Of a stretch of DNA of 64,000 bases, positions 33,511 to 41,715 are shown in pieces. How positions within the stretch are numbered: position 1 is the stretch's first letter; every line of letters starts with the position of its first letter. A program made the position numbers and the translations under genes. The DNA comes from UBA2336 sp031395485 (lineage in GTDB: Bacteria; Bacteroidota; Bacteroidia; Cytophagales; Cyclobacteriaceae). Under the pieces are notes generated by a model. That model did not search any database. It was not told where the DNA came from and was given only the letters and a program-made list of their open reading frames with translations. Location of the stretch: contig JANNUS010000010.1 of NCBI GenBank assembly GCA_031395485.1, positions 248,001-312,000 of the forward strand, read 5' to 3'.

Positions 33511-34560
33511 TTGTCACAAGTTAATGATGCTTTAATCAAAGGGGTGTTTGACGAAATAGTCAAATACCGACCTGCCCTAGCCAAATATTTAATAACCGAT
33601 GATGATGAATCTGAAGTGGATGTTCGCATCCTAGCCGATCAGATAATCAAAAGTTACCCTTGGCCTATTGGTGTTGAATTGAGACGACTATTTTCAGGTA
33701 GTATGAGAACTCTGGATCGTGGGCGATTAGACCAATTGTTCAAGACCATTGAGCGCACCATGCAATTTATGAGTTTTGTGATGGTGATTGAATTGTATGA
33801 AGAGATTACGAACAAAAAACTTGAGCTTGACGACAAATTTGTTAGTCAGTTTACACCACGCTTCACGCAACTCAGCCTTGGCAATTTTACGTGGCTCATT
33901 CGTGCCATTGGTACTTTATTTGAGAAGAACGAAGCGCAGTATTTCATGCCTGAAATGAAGGGCATGTTGCATAATGATTTTTACAAAGGCCTTGATTTCT
34001 GGGTGCCCGAGCGAAACGAAATAGGCCATTATCAAATCAACCTAACACAGGAGGAAATTGAAAAACGGTGTGTGGAGTATGCCGATAAACTTACTTACAT
34101 CCTCCAACAATTAGCGTTTATTACTAAGTATAAACTTGTTACCATCCGCGAAATTAAAGTGAACAAGCAGCGTCATCGCGAGGCGAAGTATGAACATTGG
34201 ATGGACATTCTGAATAGTTCTGATTCAGACTTTAAATCCATGGAAGAAACACTGGACACATTCTCCGATTCTAAATCGGTGCTGCTTATGAAATCCGTAA
34301 AGGAGCCAAAGGAGTTTTTAAATCTTTCGCCTCTTATTATTGACACGCGCACTGAAGTAATTGACACCAAAGAGAAATTCAACATCAAGAAAGATATTTT
34401 CATGTACACCAAATTTCAAAATAAGAAATTGATGTATGTGGGTACGGAAGTAACCGAAAAGTGCGATCTCACTAATCTCAGTAATTACAGTGAGTTGGTT
34501 TCAGATTTTGAGCAATTGATGGAAAGGTTAGGTTCATTATCAACCGTAAACCCTGCATGA
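33511..34560 (+). CDS. Helical protein with HEPN-like R-x4-H motif, first gene of STAND operon
   Basis: A 349-residue, mostly helical cytoplasmic protein. The start is TTG at 33511; the frame is closed by TAA at 33496 and has no earlier start and no ATG for over 60 codons. Residues 168-173 read RNEIGH, an R-x4-H motif with Asn after Arg, followed by a long helix (EEIEKRCVEYADKLTYILQQLAFI). This is the layout of HEPN domains, many of which are RNases of toxin or defence systems. The C-terminal 120 residues look like a separate alpha/beta part. Its stop overlaps the STAND gene start by ATGA. HEPN identity is my inference. Confidence 0.72.
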   Translation: MSQVNDALIKGVFDEIVKYRPALAKYLITDDDESEVDVRILADQIIKSYPWPIGVELRRLFSGSMRTLDRGRLDQLFKTIERTMQFMSFVMVIELYEEITNKKLELDDKFVSQFTPRFTQLSLGNFTWLIRAIGTLFEKNEAQYFMPEMKGMLHNDFYKGLDFWVPERNEIGHYQINLTQEEIEKRCVEYADKLTYILQQLAFITKYKLVTIREIKVNKQRHREAKYEHWMDILNSSDSDFKSMEETLDTFSDSKSVLLMKSVKEPKEFLNLSPLIIDTRTEVIDTKEKFNIKKDIFMYTKFQNKKLMYVGTEVTEKCDLTNLSNYSELVSDFEQLMERLGSLSTVNPA

Positions 34561-37445
34561 GTATGAGCCAATCTCCTTTTAAATTCCTTGATAGCTATAC
34601 CAAAGAAGATAAGGATATCTTTTTCGGCCGCGAAACAGAAGTGGAAGATGTATACACAAAAATCTTTCAGAGTAAGATACTCTTGGTGTATGGTGCATCC
34701 GGAACCGGTAAATCAAGTTTGATTTCATGCGGTCTTGCCAATAAATTTCAGGATACCGACTGGCTGCCCGTGAATGTTCGCAGAGGTATGAACATTAACA
34801 CTTCGATGCGTCAACAACTGGAGAAAAGCATGCTTACACCTCTTTCCAGTAAAGGTGAAGTTTCATTATCCAGAATGCTGAAATCAGTATATCTTGATCA
34901 TTTTAAACCTATCTACCTTGTTTTTGATCAGTTTGAAGAGCTCTTCATTTTTGGTGAGCGGGAAGAGTGGAATGAATTTATTGCCAGTGTACGACAGGTT
35001 CTTGATTCCGATATTCAGGTGAGGTTTGTGTTTTGTATACGTGGTGAATACCTGGAATACCTGACCGAGTTTGAAAACGTACTCCCTGAAATTTTTAGCA
35101 ATCGGATACGCATTGAAAAGATGACACGCACCAATGCCGTAAATTGTATTACAGGCCCGTGTCAAGCAGCTGAGATTGAGGTGGAGCAAGGTTTTCCTGA
35201 AAACCTGCTTACGAAACTGAGTCCTAGTAAAACAGAAATAGAACTAACCTATCTCCAGGTTTTCCTGGATCGGATTTTTAAGAAGGCAAGCGAAAAAACA
35301 AAAGAAGGTAAAATTGTTTTCTCCAATACACTGCTTGAAGAACTTGGTAATGTAGGAGACGTGCTCTCACAATTTCTCGATGAGCAAATTGAATTAATTT
35401 CTGATAGTGAAAATGCCCTCACGCTTTTAAAAGCATTTGTATCGACTGATGCAACAAAAAAACAAATCACTTCAGAACAGGCTACGGATTTCTCTAAAAC
35501 AATAGGAAAAGATCTTGGCCAAAAGCAAGTGGATCTTTTAATACAGGAATTAGTCAATCGCAGAATACTGAAAGACAAAGATGAGGCCGGCCGTTATGAA
35601 TTACGACACGACAGTATTGCCGCTAAAATATTTGAGAAGATTACCAGTTACGAGCGCGACCTCATAGAAGTAAATCAGTTTATTACCTATGCGTTGAGCG
35701 AACATGAAAAACGCAATTTCTTATTGAATGAAAGTGACCTTGCCTACATAGCGCCTTATGAAACAAAACTGAACCTGTCGGCAAAAGTGCAGGAGTTTAT
35801 TGGAAAAAGTAAGACAGCTGTACGAAAGAAAAATCGCAGTCGTAAAACATTTTATGCTGTGATGGGGGTAATTTCCATTCTCTTACTTACCTCCATATTA
35901 GGTTTGGTTTACTCACAACGGCAAAAAGCGGAAGCCGATAGAAATGCTACACTCGCCAAGGAACAATCGAATGAAGCGTTAAAGCAAAAGGAACTGGCTG
36001 AGCAACAGAAAGTAATAGCTGAGGAAAAACGACTAGAAGCTGACAAGCAGGCAAAAATTGCACAAGAGCAATCCGCAATAGCCTTGACTCAACGGCAAGA
36101 GGCAGAAAGACAAAGGCAGCTAGCCAATCAACTTCAGTTAAAAGCTCAGGCTGGTGAACAGAGTGCTTTAAATGAAAAAGCTAAAGCCGATGCCGCTAGT
36201 TTAGAAGCACAAAGACAGGCCGCTATAGCCGAGAAAAATTCTGTTGAAGCTCTTCAGGCTAAAGAAGAAGCTACCCGCTTCCGCATGTTGGCTATTGCGC
36301 AGGCCATGGGGGCTAAAGCAGTTCAATTGCAGGACAATGATCAAAAGGTATTGGTAGCGCAGCAGGCCTTCCTTTTCAATAAACAGTATGGAGGCTATAA
36401 CTATCAGGCAGATATTTATAGTGGGTTGTATTCCGCCTACGAAGCAATTAATAGTGATCAGTTCAACACAACCGCAGTGCACAAAGGGGCGGTTAAAGGC
36501 ATGGTAGCAATTTCCCCCAACAATTTTATAACAGCAGGTGCCGATGGAAAAATCATGAAAATTAATATGAGTACCACCCCGGCTACTGTAACGGTTGTTG
36601 AGTCACTTCCCTATGTTCTTCAATCCATCGCATTAAGTCAGGATGGTAAGGTATTAGCGGTAGGTTCTGAAGAAGGCAAGTTGATGATTTACGAGACAAA
36701 CAAGCTGACGAAAATTAAAGAAATTGCAGCGCATGCATCAGCATTGTGGGCGATGGTATTTGATGATAAGGGTAATTTATACACAGGGGGAAGCGATAAA
36801 GTTATTCTTAAATGGAATCTTACATCACTCACCTCCAATGAGGTAAATAATACTGGCGCCATTGTTAATTCGCTTTCCTTTAATAGAGCAAAACAAACTT
36901 TAGCGGCTGGCTTAGGAAGTGGTGATGTAGTTTTATTTAAGGTGGGCAATGAAGCCGTAACACCCATAGGAAAAATTCCTGCCTCAAAGCCAGTAACACA
37001 AGTTGAATTTAGTAATGCTGGCAACTTGCTGGCTGTTGGCAAAGAAGACGGGTCTATTCTGCTATGGGATATGGAAGCTTCTGAAATTAGTCAATCACTT
37101 ACTGGCCATCAGGCAATGGTTAGTGATTTGCAATTCAATGTAGATGACTCATTTCTGCTTTCAGCTAGTTACGATGGCACGTCTATGCTATGGAACATGA
37201 TATCCATCAACTCGAGACAAATGGTGTTTACAGACCATGGTGGCTGGGTATTGCAGGCATGCTTTGATCCTGATGGCAAAGAGTTAATCACAGCCGATGC
37301 CATTGGCAGCCTCCGTTATTTCACCCTTAACATGGATTTTTATGCCAATGCACTTTGTGGAAAAATGAAACGCGATATGACGCAAAAAGAGTGGGCCACT
37401 TTTGTTGGCGATGACATTCAATACACCAAAACCTGCAATAAATGA
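34557..37445 (+). CDS. Membrane-spanning nSTAND1 NTPase with coiled coil and WD40 propeller
   Basis: A 962-residue protein. An nSTAND1-type NTPase fills residues 1-365: N-terminal PFKFLDSYTKEDKDIFFGRE, Walker A YGASGTGKSS (45-54), Walker B IYLVFDQFEELF (119-130) and the family motif RYELRHDSIAAKIF (347-360). After a basic stretch (VRKKNRSRK) comes one TM helix (about 432-452), then an Ala/Gln/Glu-rich coiled coil (about 455-580) and WD40 repeats from about 640 to 930 (for example GSILLWDMEAS, HQAMVSDLQF, DGTSMLWNM). The basic residues before the TM predict a cytoplasmic NTPase and periplasmic WD40 domain. Both ends overlap neighbours by ATGA. Confidence 0.88.
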   Translation: MSMSQSPFKFLDSYTKEDKDIFFGRETEVEDVYTKIFQSKILLVYGASGTGKSSLISCGLANKFQDTDWLPVNVRRGMNINTSMRQQLEKSMLTPLSSKGEVSLSRMLKSVYLDHFKPIYLVFDQFEELFIFGEREEWNEFIASVRQVLDSDIQVRFVFCIRGEYLEYLTEFENVLPEIFSNRIRIEKMTRTNAVNCITGPCQAAEIEVEQGFPENLLTKLSPSKTEIELTYLQVFLDRIFKKASEKTKEGKIVFSNTLLEELGNVGDVLSQFLDEQIELISDSENALTLLKAFVSTDATKKQITSEQATDFSKTIGKDLGQKQVDLLIQELVNRRILKDKDEAGRYELRHDSIAAKIFEKITSYERDLIEVNQFITYALSEHEKRNFLLNESDLAYIAPYETKLNLSAKVQEFIGKSKTAVRKKNRSRKTFYAVMGVISILLLTSILGLVYSQRQKAEADRNATLAKEQSNEALKQKELAEQQKVIAEEKRLEADKQAKIAQEQSAIALTQRQEAERQRQLANQLQLKAQAGEQSALNEKAKADAASLEAQRQAAIAEKNSVEALQAKEEATRFRMLAIAQAMGAKAVQLQDNDQKVLVAQQAFLFNKQYGGYNYQADIYSGLYSAYEAINSDQFNTTAVHKGAVKGMVAISPNNFITAGADGKIMKINMSTTPATVTVVESLPYVLQSIALSQDGKVLAVGSEEGKLMIYETNKLTKIKEIAAHASALWAMVFDDKGNLYTGGSDKVILKWNLTSLTSNEVNNTGAIVNSLSFNRAKQTLAAGLGSGDVVLFKVGNEAVTPIGKIPASKPVTQVEFSNAGNLLAVGKEDGSILLWDMEASEISQSLTGHQAMVSDLQFNVDDSFLLSASYDGTSMLWNMISINSRQMVFTDHGGWVLQACFDPDGKELITADAIGSLRYFTLNMDFYANALCGKMKRDMTQKEWATFVGDDIQYTKTCNK

Positions 37446-38458
37446 GGAAGCACTACCACACCTTAATTTTAGCTGGCTTGTTTGTGAGCACGACATGGCT
37501 GGCTCATGGGCAAGCTGATTGCTCGCAAGCACTCATCCAGGCAGAGCGGGCATATTATACAGGCAGATTTAATGATGTTGAAACGTTGTTAGCCGGTTGT
37601 ATAGCCAGTGGTTTTAATAGGGATCAAAAAACAGAAGCTTACAAATTGGTTGCACTCAGTTCTATTTTCACTAAAAAATTTGATCAGGCCGATACCGCTT
37701 TGATGCTTATGTTAAAAAATAATCCTCAATTTGAATTTGCTCCTCAGGATCCACCCGAATTTAAAAAACGCGTGGAGAGTTTTGGGGTGCACCCGTTGAT
37801 TGAAGTTGCTTTTAATATTGGATTGATCCAACCATTTTATAAGGTTACGGATGTGTATAACGCAAGGGGCCTTCCTGCCAATGTAACCTATAAGGGAAAG
37901 CCAGGTGCTGATGTAGGGTTAAGCATTGCTTATTACTTGAACAAAAAGATTTCAGTACGCCTTGGCTATGAGTATCAAAGATATTTATTCACCGTGCAGA
38001 ATAAGGATGATGTAACAAATGCCAAACTAACTGAATCGCAAAGTCGCTCACAGTGGCAAGCCTCGGCAGGATATAAATTTAATTTTAAGCAATTAAATAT
38101 TCAGCTCTATGGAGGCGTGGCCTACAATACGCTACATACTTCGGATGCTTTTCTGGTTATGCAACGAGCGGATGGTACAGGCCAAGCGGATTACAGCTAT
38201 TCGAATTTACCTGTACGCGCAAAAAGTGAATGGAGACCTTTGATGGAATTAAAAGTGAATATCCCTCAAAAAAATAATTGGTTGTTAACGGCAAGCTTTC
38301 GATACGAAGTAGGCCTAAATAATGTCACCAATGTGGATGACCGATTTTATTCATTATACCACACGGGGATTTTCGAATGGGTAGAAGATGACTTCAAAGG
38401 AAGTTATTTCGTGGTAACTGTTGGTGTTTCAAAATTATTTTATCGTATCAAACTTTAG
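37442..38458 (+). CDS. Outer-membrane beta-barrel with helical N-terminal domain
   Basis: A 338-residue exported protein: signal peptide to about residue 24 (TTWLAHGQA), a TPR-like helical segment (about 27-110: SQALIQAERAYYTGRFNDVETLL, then KLVALSSIFTKKFDQADTALMLML), the motif PPEFKKRVESF, and a barrel of amphipathic strands from about 118 to the C-terminus (ISVRLGYEYQRYLF, IQLYGGVAYN, WLLTASFRYEVGL, SYFVVTVGVSKLFYRIKL). It overlaps the STAND gene by ATGA, so it is translationally coupled to it. Function unknown; the context suggests an envelope partner of the STAND protein. Confidence 0.78.
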   Translation: MRKHYHTLILAGLFVSTTWLAHGQADCSQALIQAERAYYTGRFNDVETLLAGCIASGFNRDQKTEAYKLVALSSIFTKKFDQADTALMLMLKNNPQFEFAPQDPPEFKKRVESFGVHPLIEVAFNIGLIQPFYKVTDVYNARGLPANVTYKGKPGADVGLSIAYYLNKKISVRLGYEYQRYLFTVQNKDDVTNAKLTESQSRSQWQASAGYKFNFKQLNIQLYGGVAYNTLHTSDAFLVMQRADGTGQADYSYSNLPVRAKSEWRPLMELKVNIPQKNNWLLTASFRYEVGLNNVTNVDDRFYSLYHTGIFEWVEDDFKGSYFVVTVGVSKLFYRIKL

Positions 38459-38462
38459 TAAA

Positions 38463-40241
38463 ATGGGGAATCAATTTATAAAGCTAGTAAAGGTTGCGCT
38501 GGTTATTTTGTCTGCAACACTTTTCTTTCAGAGTTGCCTGGAAGAGAAAGTGGATGTTAAATCTCCGAAAACGCAAGGGTTAACGCTACAGCTCCACAAT
38601 TTTAATGGGCAACAGGTCACTGAGAATTCTGTTCTTATACTTGGCGGTTCTGCACCGGATATTTTTTACTTTAAACAGAATGCTGATGGAACCTATCACT
38701 TTACATTGAGCAGCGGTTATGAACAACCTCTGGTATATACAAATTTTGATTGGGATGCTAAATACAAAGCCGGCACCTTAAGTAAGGATGGAATAGTTCA
38801 GGAACTTTTTGATGTGGATTTTCCGGTGCCCAATAATTTTGATGAACTTGGACAAGTAATTTATTCTTATTGGGAGATGAACACGCAGCGGTTTACAACC
38901 CAACAGAATGAGTTAGCCTATTTATATAATGGTAACGTTTTCACCATAAATCCCTGGCTAGATCAAAACGCCTCCTTTCCTTATATTATATACAGTTGGT
39001 ATTCCTCCCTTCAACGAGCGTCTGACGATGGATACGCTATGAGTCAAACAGGCGGTGATAATGTTGTCTACTCTAAATATTCAAGCAATGGAAATTTAGC
39101 CTTTGAGCATAGTCAGCCGTTCCCCTATTTTGATGCATTTACAGGTGAGTGCTTTTCAGTTTTTGCTAAGAATACAGGTGGAGATCATTATTTTATTGAG
39201 ACCACAATTCCTACGGCTAATAATTTACCGTCATATAGAGTTTTTTTGACTCCAAGTCCTGGTTTCATTAATCTTGTAGGTTACCAAGAAGGACCCAGTT
39301 CTAATTTTGATGTTGAGATAATTTTTGGCCCCGGTAAAAGCCAGAAGGCCCACCGGTTTTTAAGCTCAACGGGTGTAGGGGCAATTTCTGATTGGGATGA
39401 TTTGAAATATCAGGATTACGTAGATGTACCATTTGAGGTTTGGGATGTTACGAATAACCGTCAGTTAATGGTTTCATTCCGTGATCAGGGAAGGGAAGGG
39501 GAATTTGATCTGGTTCCATATGATCTTTTTAGTTCTCCTACCGAGCAACAAAGCAGGGAATATATTTTCGTGAATAATTTTCCATATTCAGCCACACCCA
39601 ATGCAACGGTTATGGCTGGCGGAGAGAACCTATTTTTTAATAACTATTTTATTTGGCCTTTTCTGAATAATGGGTTTGTATGGGATCCAACTAACTTGCC
39701 CCTAACTACATTGCTGGTGGATTATACTCCACCTGCTGTTTGGCAAAATCGTTTGGTTAAAGTAAATGAAAGTGGAATAACAACTGTGAAGGAGAATTTT
39801 ATGCGGGGCAATTTCCCTTTACGAAATATTTTCAAAATACTGCCTTATAAAGATGGTTTTGCGGTGCTCTGTAATGCTCCTCAGCCACTCTCAGGTTTTT
39901 CACCTGCCCAACTAATTATTGTGGATAGTGAGTTTAATCAAATTGATGTTTCGGACATTAGTAATGATGCAGACAATATTCACAGGATGGAAAGTAGCGG
40001 GGATGCAATTTTTTATTCTTCAGGCCCGCAATTTTTTATTTCTGTCTATAAAGATGGAAAAACAATTAAAAAGGATTTTAGTGATTTAATTGGTTTTGAG
40101 AGTATGTATTTGGAGAGTTACAACATAACACCCACAATAACAGGCGGGCTAGCAGTTTTAGCATGGGTGAAGCCCACATCCACTACCAGAGATATGTTGT
40201 TTCTTGAGTTGGATGAAAACCTGGAGTTAGTGAAGAAATAG
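38463..40241 (+). CDS. Large lipoprotein, last gene of STAND operon
   Basis: A 592-residue protein starting MGNQFIK at 38463, four bases after the previous stop (the frame extends upstream into the barrel gene). The signal ends in LSATLFFQSC, with Cys near residue 25, so it is a lipoprotein. The mature part is rich in Asn, aromatic residues and Gly, with repeated blade-like strands (for example LAYLYNGNVFTINPWL, FKILPYKDGFAVLCN, GGLAVLAWVKPTSTTRDMLFLELDEN split over two blades), consistent with a beta-propeller-like extracellular or periplasmic domain. I recognise no family. Confidence 0.72.
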   Translation: MGNQFIKLVKVALVILSATLFFQSCLEEKVDVKSPKTQGLTLQLHNFNGQQVTENSVLILGGSAPDIFYFKQNADGTYHFTLSSGYEQPLVYTNFDWDAKYKAGTLSKDGIVQELFDVDFPVPNNFDELGQVIYSYWEMNTQRFTTQQNELAYLYNGNVFTINPWLDQNASFPYIIYSWYSSLQRASDDGYAMSQTGGDNVVYSKYSSNGNLAFEHSQPFPYFDAFTGECFSVFAKNTGGDHYFIETTIPTANNLPSYRVFLTPSPGFINLVGYQEGPSSNFDVEIIFGPGKSQKAHRFLSSTGVGAISDWDDLKYQDYVDVPFEVWDVTNNRQLMVSFRDQGREGEFDLVPYDLFSSPTEQQSREYIFVNNFPYSATPNATVMAGGENLFFNNYFIWPFLNNGFVWDPTNLPLTTLLVDYTPPAVWQNRLVKVNESGITTVKENFMRGNFPLRNIFKILPYKDGFAVLCNAPQPLSGFSPAQLIIVDSEFNQIDVSDISNDADNIHRMESSGDAIFYSSGPQFFISVYKDGKTIKKDFSDLIGFESMYLESYNITPTITGGLAVLAWVKPTSTTRDMLFLELDENLELVKK

Positions 40242-40251
40242 TGTGTTTTAA

Positions 40252-41715
40252 TTATTTCTTTTTGCCAAAGAGAAGTTTAGCCCCAATGCCAATAATAGTT
40301 ACCCAGATAAATCCATTGACAATATTTATGCTAACTGAATGCTCATCTACAAAACTTTGCCATGACGTAATGTTGGTACTGAGCAATGCCAGCCATATTT
40401 GCGGAACAATAAGTAGGGCTAATAGTACTTCTATCTTCTTCTGATTCTTTTTGGCCTTCTCTTCTTCAGCTTCGCGGTTAACCCGCTCTTGCTCACGCCA
40501 CTTTTCAGTAAGTATTTTATTCATCTCTTCCACTTCATCTTTCACTTCATGAAAGAGTGCATCAACTTTAAGGTTTTTAGTAGCCAGATAATAGAATTCA
40601 TTTTGTTGCGTATAATGAGAGATTTCTGCAAACAAACATTTCAATTGCACTTTCGAAATACGATCAATTAAATCAGAGAGTTGTTGAACATTGGGCTCCT
40701 GGTTGTTTGTAAAAAGTACATTGGTATCGGCCGCAGCGGCAATCATAGCAAACCGTTGATGGTATGCCAGCAAGTATGACCAGATCGTTCGATTAAGTAC
40801 CGTATTTCTGTAATTTTTCAAAAACTCTTTCTCGTCTCTCTTTGCCAACACAACTGCACCTTCTGAGGACGCTCCATAAATCACCTGATCAAAGGTTTGC
40901 GAAATTTCTGAGCGGTCGTTGATGAAAGAAGAGGAGGGTAAATATTTTTCGGAGTAAATCCTTCTCAATCTAAATAGAGCAATATCAAGGTCTTCGCCTT
41001 CCAATGACTCTGCTAGTGAAAGATATGTGAAGGCCTGCAGTCGACTGGGCGAAAGAATACGGGTATGTTCTTTTACACCGCTTAATAAGTAATCAATCCA
41101 TTGTGGTACTTTCCATGAGAAATGTTTTGCGTCTTCGGAAAGCGTATTTACGGTCGATTCATTCAATTTTTTGGCGATCAGTGCTTCACCTTCTTGCGCA
41201 TTAGGGTGTTCTTTTCGTGCAGATACGATTTCCTGTACCTGGCCTGATGAAAAAATGCGCAACCGGTAATTTAAATCCAGCAGGTTGTTTAAGGTTTGAT
41301 TCTCTTTCAACTGCACTCCGTATGTAAGAATTCCGATTTGGGTAAGCGGAACTATAAAAAGTGTGGGGGATAAAATTGAAGAATCTTTAACAAAGGTAAA
41401 TTCTATGTTCCCATCTTTTCCCGGCATGGCATGGGTTCTTCCAAACAGGTTCTTGAAGAGAAAGAGTTTCTCTTTGTCTGCTTCTGTAATATTTTCGCTT
41501 TTTATTTCGTAGGCAAACAGCTGATTTTTATCAGCCTGTTCCATTGGCTTTGATACATTTTCAGTAAAGAAAGAATGGATATGCGGAAAGAAAAAGGATG
41601 GATCGGGTGATCGGGTACTTTTTGTCCAGATGGAACTATTTTCTAAGGCTGAAAGAAAATCACCCGTGATCCGAAAAGGATAGAGAAAAAGAGTAAACGA
41701 ATCGTTGAGTTTCAC
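40252..41715 (-). CDS. Protein with CorA-like topology (helical domain, coiled coil, two C-terminal TMs)
   Basis: A 487-residue protein: a cytoplasmic alpha/beta and helical region (1-390), a long charged helix (LFHEVKDEVEEMNKILTEKW onward, about 385-430) and two C-terminal TM helices (about 431-449 and 464-483) separated by a short loop. This is the architecture of CorA-type channels, but the GMN signature between the TMs is absent (the loop reads SWQSFVDEHSVSINIVNG). It starts with GTG overlapping the stop of the M1 peptidase gene (TAGTG). It ends tail to tail with the STAND operon ten bases away. Function unknown. Confidence 0.62.
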   Translation of the reverse strand: MKLNDSFTLFLYPFRITGDFLSALENSSIWTKSTRSPDPSFFFPHIHSFFTENVSKPMEQADKNQLFAYEIKSENITEADKEKLFLFKNLFGRTHAMPGKDGNIEFTFVKDSSILSPTLFIVPLTQIGILTYGVQLKENQTLNNLLDLNYRLRIFSSGQVQEIVSARKEHPNAQEGEALIAKKLNESTVNTLSEDAKHFSWKVPQWIDYLLSGVKEHTRILSPSRLQAFTYLSLAESLEGEDLDIALFRLRRIYSEKYLPSSSFINDRSEISQTFDQVIYGASSEGAVVLAKRDEKEFLKNYRNTVLNRTIWSYLLAYHQRFAMIAAAADTNVLFTNNQEPNVQQLSDLIDRISKVQLKCLFAEISHYTQQNEFYYLATKNLKVDALFHEVKDEVEEMNKILTEKWREQERVNREAEEEKAKKNQKKIEVLLALLIVPQIWLALLSTNITSWQSFVDEHSVSINIVNGFIWVTIIGIGAKLLFGKKK

